Of a stretch of 64,000 bases of DNA, positions 24,191 to 35,386 are shown in pieces (the stretch's first letter is position 1; every line of letters starts with the position of its first letter). A program made the position numbers and the translations under genes. Below the pieces are notes generated by a model. The model was given only the letters and a program-made list of their open reading frames with translations, ran no database searches and was not told where the DNA came from. The DNA is from Opisthorchis felineus (Eukaryota > Platyhelminthes > Trematoda > Opisthorchiida > Opisthorchiidae). The stretch covers positions 35,937 to 99,936 of the forward strand of contig SJOL01002321.1 of NCBI GenBank assembly GCA_004794785.1, in the 5' to 3' direction.

Positions 24191-24562
24191 TTAGGGTATG
24201 GTTTCTGGTTCCCCTCAATCACAGCCTTTCAGTTGAAAGTCCTTGTTGAGCATCGTTTGCAACTTCCTGTCGGTCTGTGCAGATGATTTAGCCTTACGGC
24301 AATAGGACTGGTGCCTTTGGATGAGTTTTCGTTGTAAAAGTTTTTTACTTTAGACTCAAACCAAGAATTGCGGTAATTCGGTCTTCAGATAATTCAGTTA
24401 AGCAGGCTAAAGCACAGATGTACGGATGTTTATACAATGCAATGTTTATACAATGCCAACAAACGTGGAATCGCACCACACATTAGCAAGTGAACGCTTC
24501 AAGCACAGAAGTAATGCTAGCCTGCCAAGGACTCCCTCTGAAGGGCAGCTGCATATCAGCGC

Positions 24563-25760
24563 CTATAAACTCGGATGATTTAAGCCACCCCAGCTGTCAG
24601 TTGGTGTGGTGTTAATAGTAGTCCCTACATTATGATCCCAAACTTTTCTAGTACAGTCTGGTTCATTCTCCGCCACTACAGAGTCTGGCAAGCGCTTGAT
24701 AGTCATCTGATTTACTTTTGGCAATGGAGTCCCAAAACTGCTTGTCTTAACTTTTTGTACTTGCAGTCCCAAGTCCTTTCAAATGTTATGCGCTTTTTCA
24801 GTTGCGTAGCATTCTTTCTTTATGAAACACCACCCTAATGTTAGCTTTATTGGACACCCTTCAAACAAATTCAGAGGTCACTGCCTTGTATATAATGGGC
24901 TCTTGTGCAACCCCATTCTACATTGGGCCCTAATACAACTCGCTGAAACCCACTAATTACCCGATTTCTTGAATTATGTTTTTGGCCTCAGTTCCTCGGT
25001 CACCCCATTCTGTGCACAATAAAGTGATCGGCGGGTTATTGATGGAGTAATACTGGTACATACTGCTTTGAGATGGGTTGATAAGTAGCTTAAAACGGCC
25101 TTCGTGCCTTTAATTTTTTGACAAATTGTTGTTTTCAGTTCTCTATCAGTACTGTTTGTCACGAAAGAATGGAAATTGATTAAATCTATCTGTCTATAAC
25201 TTCAAACTTTATATGGGGATTCAAGCTGGTTAGATGCTCACATAAATAACTGACCTTATCACGTTTGATAATAGCAATACTGTCGTCTACGCAACGCCAG
25301 CAGACTCCCCGTGGGCAATCGTGTCCGGCCAGTGCGATGCGTTTGAAGCCCTCTATAAACTTATTGGTCAAAGCCGGGGATATTGGAAACCCCACTCTCA
25401 GACATAACGCAAATGAATGTGTCAAAAACAAGATGACCATGTCCAGCTGAATATCCTGTTTATGACGGTCCGCTTCAACTGAATGTGCTGCACCAGGCCG
25501 CCTCATGTTTCCTTTGGTACGACATTCGAGATACCGCGATACGTTATCTAAGCTTAACACACTACTCCCAAGGGAAAATTCTTTGACAGCCCACGACCGG
25601 TTTCGCCCTTCTTGGGGTCCATCAGGAAGAAGCAGTTCCCGGGTTTCCCTCAACCTTATGAGGCGGACCATAGTCAAAACCAGATTCATGTGAAAATGAC
25701 AGTACTTGTGGAAATCTGTCCAATTCGGGTTCAAATGGAACCTACAGCTGAGTAAAAACT
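24563..25760 (-). mobile_element. Penelope-like element with reverse transcriptase remnant
   Basis: Minus-strand order: hammerhead H4 (25638-25585), a leader reading [20 protein letters not shown], reverse transcriptase palm motifs, a thumb-like segment in a second frame (24974-25186, TNSTDRELKTT, KAVLSYLSTHLKAVC) and a decayed tail with NIRVVFHKE near 24820. Penelope-like elements encode a telomerase-related reverse transcriptase. The fingers part before the palm is missing, so the copy is an internal-deletion derivative. No GIY-YIG endonuclease motif could be recognised downstream. Confidence 0.8.
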
Positions 25761-25863
25761 CGACAACTGCTCCTAAATGATGAGTCCTAAGAAATGCAAA
25801 ACTAGTCATAGGCCGTTGCAGAGTCTTCAGCAACCTTATGAGCAGTGTGTTACGTTTAGGCAA
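25186..25863 (-). CDS. Penelope-like reverse transcriptase fragment, 225 codons
   Basis: The longest open frame in the window. Residues 158-167 [10 protein letters not shown] match the SP-containing palm motif; residues 191-198 CVDDSIAI are the catalytic (Y/C)VDD motif with both aspartates; [10 protein letters not shown] (211-220) is characteristic of Penelope-like enzymes. Residues about 76-98 are the antisense-free translation of hammerhead H4 ([18 protein letters not shown]), and residues 101-130 are the element leader. Upstream the frame starts inside the inverted H5 unit, so residues 1-70 are not native. The region between residues 140 and 157 is too short to hold the usual fingers. Intact catalytic residues but incomplete enzyme: non-functional. 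Confidence 0.8.
   Translation of the reverse strand: MPKRNTLLIRLLKTLQRPMTSFAFLRTHHLGAVVEFLLSCRFHLNPNWTDFHKYCHFHMNLVLTMVRLIRLRETRELLLPDGPQEGRNRSWAVKEFSLGSSVLSLDNVSRYLECRTKGNMRRPGAAHSVEADRHKQDIQLDMVILFLTHSFALCLRVGFPISPALTNKFIEGFKRIALAGHDCPRGVCWRCVDDSIAIIKRDKVSYLCEHLTSLNPHIKFEVIDR
25585..25638 (-). ncRNA. Hammerhead ribozyme copy H4, one core change
   Basis: Stem II (CCC with GGG, loop AAGAA), GAAA, the palindromic stem III ACCGGT, GUC and stem I return GTGGGC are all present. The core is CUGAUGG-A instead of CUGAUGA-G: the last core A is displaced. The stem I left strand CTTC pairs poorly with GTGGGC. Probably inactive or weak. Confidence 0.8.
25762..25855 (+). ncRNA. Degenerate hammerhead copy H5, inverted
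   Basis: The plus-strand unit reads AUGAUGAG, UCCUAAGAA, AAAACUAGUC, then GCAGAGTCTTCAGCAACCTTATGAGCAGTGTG, the family tail. Core C3 and the GAAA box are lost. It faces H4 with upstream sides together, the same geometry as at 8.7 and 55.7 kb. Confidence 0.7.
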
Positions 25864-26523
25864 GATGACCGTGACTCAAGCCTACCTCAAGCCCGATACT
25901 ATTAAGAGCTCTTCTCGACTGGTCCTCCGTCTCAGTCAGCCTGGCAACATAGTCACGCTTAACGTGATAAAGCTCTGGTGCCAAAAGCCAGACACTGACG
26001 AGCGAGAACTTCAACAATTTTCCACCAAGCTTTTGTGAATTAGCGACTTCTTGATTGGTTAACTTGCTTAAACACAGTGTCGTTAATGAAGTAGTCTTTT
26101 GTTTGAAAACCATTGGTGTATTATTAAGTAGGAAAGCATATTTTTGGTGCTGACGATATAGTTCATAATCTTTCCCCGGGGACGACCCCAGAAGTGGCAG
26201 CCTCCAGAGAAGCCACACATTTTCTTTATATATGGCCTTACTTTTTTTGCGTATTCTTTCGCTCCCGCCATAGGCAGTTAAACCGTCAGCCTTATGTAAC
26301 GATTCTACAGAGAAAACCAGATCTGTGTGGTCTCAATAAAAAACCACCGAGCCTCGTTGGAACGGTTGATTCATCCATGTTATAAATGACATGGGGTATA
26401 TCCACGTCTGCCTACACAATAAATTCTTATTTGAACTATTTTTTGAGTTAAATAAGGGTAGCTAATTAGTGATGTTTGTTCGCTTGGTAACACTCTTTGG
26501 GGTGGGTTAAACTTTGATAGACG

Positions 26524-26770
26524 TAATACACTGCTCATAAGGTTGCTGAAAACTACTCGACAGCCCACGACCGGTTTTGTCCTTCTTGGGGCTCATCAGA
26601 TAGACGCAGTCCCCGAGTTTCCGTCAACCTTATGTTCTAACTGGACCCAAATTGCACGAAATTGGCGAAATTCACTCATTTGCCTAAACTAGAGATTCAG
26701 CTGGTCCAGATGAATCTCCCGTCAAAACCAAATTGGTTTTCAAATGAGTGTATTTCGCTAACCTTGGACA
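26524..26770 (-). mobile_element. Hammerhead unit with palindromic leader
   Basis: Same organisation as the 14.9-kb unit: leader arms near 26750-26765 and 26667-26682, the TGCAATTTGGGTCCAGTTAG segment, hammerhead H6, then GAGTAGTTTTCAGCAACCTTATGAGCAGTGTATTA. No reverse transcriptase follows. Confidence 0.75.
26559..26611 (-). ncRNA. Hammerhead ribozyme copy H6, GAA box lost
   Basis: CUGAUGA, stem II, stem III ACCGGT, GUC and stem I return GTGGGC are intact. The GAA box has become AAA (G12 to A), a change known to abolish hammerhead catalysis. Confidence 0.8.
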
Positions 26771-28427
26771 AGTTAAACACCTGGCTTTAGATACTCTGCA
26801 AGATATTTCTACAGTTATATTTCACTTTAGTGGCAGTGATTTATGAGATGTAGGATCACGTGAACAATAGTTCGAGTATTGGTTCAAGCCAGAAAATTTT
26901 CCATCGTATTCTACCAGCCGGTAGTCAGCAGCAGACTTACTGAATGGTCAGCTTCTGTGGATCACACAGTACGGCAAATGGACACGACTCTTACAGTGGT
27001 ACTTATCGACTATGATGTTTCTGACCGTAGTTGGATTAACTCGGTATACGCTGTCTAGGTGAAGTTAAACAGTCATCGAGTTATAAGTCATGAGGTTTCC
27101 TCTGGGTACTCAGTTCACGACACCCATTTTGTATTTTGGAATGTGAACCGTACGTTATCCAAGGGGCCGCAGCTCGCATCTCATAGGCTTAGGGCAGTTG
27201 TGCACCATCACACGCAAATCGATCGATTCAAGTGACAGCATTTGCACAACATACACAACCTTCCGGTCCATTTTTTTCTCTGAAAACTTTGCACACATTT
27301 TCCGTGAATTTAGGTTCATATGAAAAACAGATCAGGCGCAATAAGGTGCTTCGTAACACCCAGTGTTTCGGTGACAAAAAGACTGAGTACCAGGCCAGAA
27401 GGAAGCCTAACAGATAAACAACAACTTGGTTTAGATGTGGGCGAAATTTTTCCCCAATTAGTAATCAGTAGTGACTCTTGCTGTTTGCCGTTTTCAGTCT
27501 TTGAATTCCGCGGTTCGAATGAATATCGCGTTTGTCTCCGGGTCCCACTTCTCACTTGAGCATCAAATGGTACTTTGTTGGCAGTGTTTTGAAATATAGG
27601 TAGCTCGGGTGCGCTGCAGTTGGAATGCAATCCAACTGCCAAGCTCGGTGAACAGACCAACAACCAATGGTACTGTGTGCCTACTTGTTCGACTGCTCCT
27701 AAAGTTCTCCATCCGCTGAGTTGGAATACGGGGCAAAACTCCCGAGCTGGTATTTGTTCGACTATCGCGTTTCCTTGTAGATATTTTTTACCGCAATGCT
27801 TCCTTTATGATAAGTCGATTTGTCTACAACAAATGGAAGCCTTTTTCCCCTTTGATGGTGCTCTTTCGGTGCCTGCATTTGTCCTAGAGTAGTTTCTCTA
27901 CACAAGACTGCTAGCGTAAAGGGACAGGATCAGAAGGACTCCAATCTTTCCATTGCTGGTGGATGATCAGAAGCACCTAGAAAAACCACAGGGTCTAATT
28001 CATCGATAAGTATCTCCTGTCGTAGTTACTGGTGTAACGGTGGGTACTACTGATGAGGCATGCGAGTAGTATGTGTGTTCTCGTAACTTCGCCTTGATCT
28101 AATGGAAGGTGGGATTTATTACGGAATTTGTGGAACTACTTTGCAGTTTTTGCTTGCAATTGTGCGATAGTCAACGAATACCCAGGAGAGTTCAAGAAGA
28201 CGCGTTCGAGAAGAAGATGGATATTCCGTTTTTAAAAACAACATGCAAATGAGAGTTTAACCTTCCTGTCCAATAGTCTGTAACCGTTTAGTTGGCGTTT
28301 TCTAATAAACAACTCCGCAGCGAAGGGTTTCCCTCCTTACACTAGTAGCATGGCCCCTCTGCTACTGAAGATGACAGGACAAGCGGTCGCAAAACCTTAG
28401 GGCGCGTGATTTCATCTTCTACTCCAG
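26771..28427. other. No gene recognised
   Basis: A minus frame of 115 codons at 27316-27663 overlaps a plus frame; neither has a motif. Confidence 0.35.
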
Positions 28428-28495
28428 ATGTGTTGTCGCCTTTCGATGTCTGTGAATGCTTTGAGGGTGTCCGCACACACAACGCGCTGTGTCCG
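28428..28495 (+). CDS. Candidate internal exon, unknown protein
   Basis: A pyrimidine-rich acceptor (TTTCATCTTCTACTCCAG) and a consensus-like donor (CCG|GTGAGTGG) bound 68 bases. In phase 1 the segment reads VLSPFDVCECFEGVRTHNAL followed by C-P. The C-x-C spacing is not diagnostic. A second frame is also open. Product unknown. Confidence 0.22.
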
Positions 28496-30863
28496 GTGAG
28501 TGGAATGACTGAAATAGTGATTGAAAATCTTCTCGAAGGGACATCACCCTGCAGTGCTCCCAAGCACCTGTTACCCCCATTTCGCACTTTATGTCAGCAC
28601 CTTCAACGAATATTTAGTGCATTCTGGGCTTGGTTTCCGATGGACCAAATCATATGATTAATAAAATGCGCCCCATTCAGTTGACTACTCGGATTACACT
28701 GTAAAAATGGAAAATGTGCAAATAAACCTGAAAAAAGGTGTGGATCAACAGCCCCTCAAATAACTCAGAATGCAAAACCACCGGTCGCTCAAAAAGTTAA
28801 GGAGAATAACAAATCACTGGAAGTAACACAGCCATCAAAAAGTCCATAACAAGGGTACTCAATAAGTGACCGGATTGAAGCGGATTCCATTCTGAACTAG
28901 AGACGTTGGCCTACACAAGCACGAGTTACTTAAATAGATTTTCGTCAGCTGGTTAGGATGGCGTGCGCAGCGAACAGGTGGTCGTATATCCCATCACGCT
29001 GAAAATCCAGACGGTTAATGGGTGGCGGCTTATAGCCGCTCAATCAGAGAAGCTAGTGTACGTAGGTTTGTCTGTTATACTTACTGGTTTTGACTCTTCC
29101 AAGCTTACGAGTTCTTATGTGGAAGCTCCTTCTCTTTGAGCTTAATTTTTACAGTTTGCAAGCAATGTGTGATTTTCAGTGAGAATAAAATAGATTACGG
29201 CGCTCCCGTATATTTTGCACGAGCCAATTTGTCGTGCAGGATGAAATCCAGAATTTAAACTTCGCCACCCCGTTATTACCAACAACACGAGGTCTGCATC
29301 CAACTGTCGGAACGTTTTCGCGTGGTCACTGAAGAAAAGCCGCTCATTTTTTCCGTCTTCTGCAGCCTCTCCCCCCAGTGAATACCTTTCGCCCTCAGGC
29401 AAATTACTTGTGACAAGAGTTTTCCACTTCTACCCGCCCTATGCTCCCCGAATTTTGTCAGTGACAGTGTATAACAGGCGTTTCATTGAATGGAATAAAT
29501 TGCGTATATCAATCTCTAGGCCGATTCCTCTTGGGATCTGGAATAATACCATCGTAGGAAACAGGAAAACTGTCATGTTTTTCATCCTTCAACAAGAGAA
29601 CTGCAAATATCGTGCCCTGATTAGACTGAAAGTAGCCAATCTACTATAGTCCTTGAAAACTGCCTTTTGTATGAATAGCAGACGTGTCAGTCGAATGATT
29701 CTTTTAGCGGTGCAGGGGCTTCATGGGGAGTCACACATTCGAAGTCAGTATTTCCCGAAATGTGCCAATGACGGTGCGTAATTTAGGGCTTCGGAACTGG
29801 CGCATGACATTGTGGCTTGGATGAAGGACGAAAAAGAATGGGTGAAAATGCTGGGTGAGCCAGAATAACAATGAGAACAACAGTCTCCGGACGAATCCAG
29901 TGTTAAGAGAAATTGGTAATCCGGAGCTATTTCCGTTGAGTGGACCAAGCTTAGCTAGGTTTGTTGACCCGTTTCTGTGGACGGTTAAGTTGTTTTTGCT
30001 GCGGCTGTCACTTTTTTTATTGGTTATAAGCTTTTTTTTTGAAAGTTTATCCAGGCAGATTGCGTGAACATGTTTTGGATTTCAGGTTTTCACATAGAAA
30101 ACTTGCTGCAGCCTTACAAAAAATAAACGAAATATTTAGTACAAGTTTCTCCAAATTCTACTACTTATGGCTAACTGCCGTCTTGCATATGTGAAGCCAC
30201 TTATGCCGCCAAAGTCAGTCACTTGGAACCATGTATTATCCTTGCTCATTTTTAACTACCGTTCAACATATCTTTTAATCAGGCTAAACTTTCTCCGCGA
30301 AGTTTCCTTGGAATAGATTTACTCAACCCGTCAGCTTATGCTTATGTCATCCATCCATCATACAGAAATGAAACACCTTGCTTGTGGTTATGAGAACATC
30401 AGAAGCACGGGTTGATAAAATTCGAGCAAAGAACACGTTTGAGTAAATCACCCATGTTATCAACGAGGGATGCAAATGGGCGTAGAATAAACCCATCGTT
30501 TACGATGTTTAGAGAAGAAGAAAGATTGTTGGGCTTTTTGGGGCTGTCTCAAGCTGACTTGTGGTAAGCAGGGTAACGAATCGCGGAATAGCACGGGTGT
30601 TGTTGCAAACAGATGTTCACATGGTCCTATAAACAGCGATAGTCAAGCAGCATTGATAATCGCTGGAGATCCTATTGATGGTAAATGGCTTGTGGTGCAA
30701 CTGGTTTGCGCTGAGACGACTTATTATCCATCTTTGGAGGACAATGAATTATGAACCACCAGTTCGGAAACCATATCCACCTTCTATGCTATACTCAATA
30801 ATGAGTTAACCCATCATGTATATGCAATCAAGATGCTGTGGTTTTGAGATTTTTCTCTTTCAG
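28496..30863. other. No gene recognised
   Basis: No repeats or motifs recognised; open frames are all under 90 codons. Confidence 0.35.
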
Positions 30864-30937
30864 CGGGGGAATTTCATCGTTATATCAAACTTTCGACCAA
30901 TCATGATGGCCCACCGTTAGAAGAGGAATTTCTGTAG
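30864..30937 (+). CDS. Candidate 3' terminal exon
   Basis: A strong acceptor (GATTTTTCTCTTTCAG) is followed by one open frame, GEFHRYIKLSTNHDGPPLEE then EFL and TAG at 30935-30937. The other two frames close within about 20 codons. The peptide is acidic. No poly(A) signal noted nearby. Product unknown. Confidence 0.22.
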
Positions 30938-31224
30938 TCACATTCCCGTTCTAATTCTCATACACTGCGCCACCTCGTACGATGTAAACTTCTGACTCCA
31001 GTTGATTCTGTGGCCAATTGCTACAGTCAGTTCATTCAAACATATTTATGAAGCGTATTGTCCTGCTCTTGATGTTTTTAGTGTGATCATTTACAGAGTG
31101 AAAATAGAACAGCTTTACCAAACGTACTCAGCAACATAACGCCTTAAGCTAGTTTTATCACTGGATTCATCCCTATCTCGGTTGGGATGGGATGACACTA
31201 CAACAGGATAACCGTCACTGTCCC

Positions 31225-31330
31225 TGTCCGGACGGCTACATATCATTATTACTAACATCCCTTATGTTGTGTCGTTTTGTTTTGGTATACTCACGTGATC
31301 GGCATTCAGTATAATTTACTCCATCCGTAG
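31225..31330. repeat. Unnamed interspersed repeat, copy A
   Basis: Shares ACTAACATCCC, a following GTGTCGTTTTG-TTTGG and GGCATT with copy B at 32.6 kb in the same order and spacing. Orientation and class unknown. Confidence 0.4.
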
Positions 31331-32034
31331 ACTTTCAAGTCATGTAACCAACCCTAGTGCTCCTAGTCGTGTGATCGGTCTCCTCCACCTGGATAGAGAT
31401 ATGAACCACATACTCCCCCAATTCAGTGAATAAACAGATGTGCCCATTGTCATAATCTGTTCACATTGTATTGTTCTGGAGTCAGCGTACATACTAATTG
31501 CGGACACCGTTCACCAAATGAAAATCGATTCTCATTATGTATTTTCTCCCCAGAGGGAACTTTGCTTTGCTTTGTCAGTGAGATGAACAGTCGGTCTATG
31601 AGGTGCTAACTTTCCGCACTTATGAAAAAGTGCACGGAGATAAATAGCAGTTTTGGGAGACAGCTGCAAGGTTACACTTTCATAGAATTCGGATTAATGG
31701 CCCGGGTGAATTCCGGTGCTAAAACATGAGAACCAAATTTTCGATTTCCACTTGTTCATTGATAGAGCATTTTACTTCATCCACTCATGCACTATTCAGT
31801 CACTCCTCTTCTACAACTTTGGCCGTTTTTCTTACAGAGTTTTAACTTTAATTCAGGTCACGTAATATACAGCCTAAAAACAAAGTTCAAAATCAATGGT
31901 CCCTTGCTCAATTGAATGGATTTTAGAAAACGTTCGGACTGTCACTCTATGTGCTGTCATAGCAGACAAAATGCGCATCGCCTATGTTTTCCCGAATAAT
32001 CAGGTACCAAACTAATACGTTGGGTCTTACTTAC

Positions 32035-32209
32035 AAATTGGCCTCACTACCCTCAGCTTTGAGACACTTCCAGACAAGCACCGGGAGTTCCAACAGCCAT
32101 TAGATTTTATCTCTAGCAACTCCTCAGTCTCCTGTTCCAACAACAGGGCATTGTTGGTTTTCACCGCTGGAATTTGCATTTTTCTTGCACATCCCCAAAT
32201 GAATGACAT
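32035..32209 (-). CDS. Candidate first exon, unknown protein
   Basis: An ATG at 32207-32209 opens 58 codons plus one base to an excellent donor, GTAAGTAAG. The peptide begins MSFIWGCARKMQIPAVKTNN and includes an acidic helical stretch LLLEQETEELLEIK; phase 1 out. Reading through the donor meets TAA two codons later. The second Met (codon 11) is an alternative start. No domain recognised, no partner exon found to the left. Confidence 0.33.
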
Positions 32210-32540
32210 CGTGCAGTCAGCTCTGTGATCCCCCCACCCACCCAGAGTGTGTCAAAACAAGTCGAATTCGATTTTGACCGGATTGCTTTAACAGCAAAAT
32301 GTGAAGCGTACAAATTTAATAAAACTTGACTGTTTGTGAACATATTGACCTTTAAATGTGTGTAATAAACGTATGCTTGAGTCCACTGAGAAATATCGGG
32401 ATTTCACAAAGAAAAGGTAAGTATCTTTTTGGTTCCGGGCAGCAAAGCTGACTCTGAAATACCCCCAAACTGTTCAAGCCGAAATTAATGCGGAGAAAAT
32501 TAACAAAACTCAAGTCTACCTGTTTTTGCTATTCTTATTC

Positions 32541-32690
32541 AATAATTATTATTATGACTGGAACGTTGTGTAATATGGTGTTATTGTCTCAACTTCTCGG
32601 CCACCATGTACAACCTTCTGCTACTAACATCCCATTCTAGAGCGTTGCGTTTTGCTTCGTAAATTCTCCATTGGCATTGCCTACGACCTT
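32541..32690. repeat. Unnamed interspersed repeat, copy B
   Basis: Contains CTACTAACATCCCATTCTAG, GCGTTGCGTTTTGCTTC and CCATTGGCATTGCC, matching copy A. An ATTATTATTAT run at its left edge would be an AAT-type tail if the element is a minus-strand retroposon. Confidence 0.4.
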
Positions 32691-32699
32691 CGTTTTTTT

Positions 32700-35272
32700 T
32701 TGTGATATGCGGTCCAGACCGTCTCAATTATTCCATGATTACCATTATTGGTGTTATTACGATTATTTAACCAGGTTCGATACAGATGGTGACCAATCCG
32801 TAACCCAAGCATTAAGAATCTGGTGATATGGTTACTAAAATAAACTGGCATATTTACATCACGTTTGGCAGCTTGGTATTCGTTTCATATTGGTTGTCAT
32901 GTGGACGTTGGACATGCAGTGTACCTTATGATGCGGGTCTAGGTTCTTAACTGACGCCGTCATATCAATGTTCCGTATGGTATCTAGGCTGTACATGCGA
33001 CAATTTATAAACACAAAGATTTGGAACGTTTCGGATGGCTAAAGTCGAAATTTTAGGAACCGTCACCAAGATAACGCACACAAGCAGGACGTTCGGACCC
33101 ACAAACCCTCCTCTAGACTGCATGTCCTTTACACGTAACGACGCTGATTCATTCAAAATTGGACAGCACAGTGCAGAGTTGCGGCGGTTACTTGTAAACA
33201 GTCGATGTACTGAATGTCTCAACCACCGTCAACTGCGTCTGAACGCACGCGCACACACCGATTATCATCCATTCACATCAATATTAATGTTTTTAGCGTG
33301 GAACTCAATGCACACGTGGTTCTCATCTGCGTCGGTTTAAACGAGCACAAATGCACAACTGACTGAACAACTAAGTTGTTTTGAAACTAATAAATGTTAT
33401 TGCGTTTAGCTCTCTTCCGCCGCTCCGACGACCATGAAACAGACACAAATTAACTGTCAACGTTGTCCAAACTGTCGTTTTCATGTTGGTTCCTCAGGAA
33501 GGCATACTTTCATAAACCTCTGAGTTGGTTACGGGATATATCATTCCAGTTAGTTTCGTTTCCACTTTGCTCAGTTTCTTGGCCCTTGATTTTCAAACAT
33601 CCCGAACGAAACCTAGCTGGGTATTTTCGAAACGTTGGTCAGCTGCGATCTCTACTACGCACAACCCTTTTCAAAGAGGGCTAGTCAGACGGCCTTCACT
33701 GCATTTTCCACTGAACAATATGTTTATGACGGGTGCGAATACTGAGGCCATAAGTTATCGAGGGGGAGTTGGAAGCCAAGTATGGTACATAGGGAACACA
33801 GACGAGTCAAATGTGGATAAGTTAGTGACCGGATGCCCCTGGCGCACTTCACTATAGGCCCACATGAAAAGTAAATGTTGGATGATGAGTGCTCACTGGT
33901 GTGTAGAAGCTAGGTTCTTCTCGCTTGAATGATTCAAGTGGCCAGTGAGTTGTTGCTTGCTCTGTGGTAACCAGTGCAAGCAGTGAGATCTAGGGCAAAC
34001 GGATTGTGAGTATAAAATTTCCAACATTGAACTGTTACCCTTGTTTCAAACTGGTTGACAAAGCTCAAATGCAGAAAAGTTCTTTACATTAACCAAAATG
34101 TACGGCTATTTACTGCTAAATAAATCGGCAAATATTGTTGAAAGAAGCAAGGGTTTATAGTGCTCCGATAAAACTGTTTTCATAAGGGAAGTTTCCTCAC
34201 AAACACCGGATTGGCCGACTTTTTTAAACAACAGGGAGATACTTAAGCAATAAGGAGATACATCTTACTCGAAAAATGCCAGATGGAGCACGCCTTTATA
34301 GAATAAAATGTTCAGTCAGTTATTCTGGTTTAACCGACAGAAGCGAAGTCTTCCTTTGACTTTGTTAGATTCTTTACATCCCAGGGAGGTGAAAACAATA
34401 ATCATTTTTCAAAGCGCTTGAATGTGAGGACACCGTGTAATCCTACTGCTAATCTGATTCTTAGCCGCATGTGGTTGACCATATTACATGCAGATTAGCT
34501 TCGTTTTGCGATTACATGCTTTCCATTCCCACGCATCTACTCGAGCACTTTGCAGTATCGTCCCTGTCTGGCTAAAACTGTTCGATCAATACATTTTCGG
34601 CAGCGCGAAATAACCAAAGCTAATTTAATTAGTTTGTCGATTGCTCGATATGTCACCATATTGAGCTGAAACGATGCGATCCAGTGTTTGTTTTGTTTGC
34701 CAAGTAAAAGGCCAACAGTAGGTAAAAGCCAAAAAAACCTTACATGGGGAAGCAACTTTTGAGACCCAGGTACCACTGTTTAGTAACAAACTTGTACCAA
34801 CTAGAAGCTCTAAGTACCTTCTTGAGACAAATACCCCAAATTCCCCCATTAGTCTATTGAACTTTGCTCCTAATCGGGATATGTTTAGTCGTAGCAGCTC
34901 AATTACTTCAACCGGCGGATACTGGTCAGTTGGTTTGATTCCTAGTAGACCCATTTATAAAAATTGCGGGGCGAATCTTTGAGCCCATTCATAGTATCCG
35001 TTAACCTGATGAGTTTAGAACTTCCTTGCCCTTGACCGATGACTTCATCTTCTGGAACACCCGGAAGTTTATGCGTCGACTAGGAGTGAACATTTCGTTG
35101 ATAAAAATGCTTTGATCCATATGACTTCAATCCATCCTGGTGTACACCACGCATGAGCGTCACCAACAGTATAGAAAATCAATATATATTTAGTAAATGT
35201 AATTCGGGAAACACTATTAGCGTTCTTTGTTTTTTCCATGGTTTTCCACTGCCCATTCATTCATGTTTTCAG
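32700..35272. other. No gene recognised
   Basis: Minus frames of 79-109 codons at 34537-34954 overlap in two registers, as do plus frames at 33463-33857. No motif or splice context. Confidence 0.35.
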
Positions 35273-35386
35273 TATATGATACCTGAGGCATTTGGGGAGG
35301 TTGAATTATATACACAGGCTATGACAGCCTTCGGTGATCACAGCAACCGGCGGTGTATAAGTACATATGTATTTGCGTTCGGCTGA
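35273..35386 (+). CDS. Candidate terminal exon, unknown protein
   Basis: A long pyrimidine-rich acceptor (ACTGCCCATTCATTCATGTTTTCAG) precedes an open frame starting YMIPEAFGEVELYTQAMTAF, then GDHSNRR, with a TGA at 35384-35386. Internal GT sites are weak, so a terminal exon is the simpler reading. Function unknown. Confidence 0.25.
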   Translation, partial: YMIPEAFGEVELYTQAMTAFGDHSNRRCISTYVFAFG

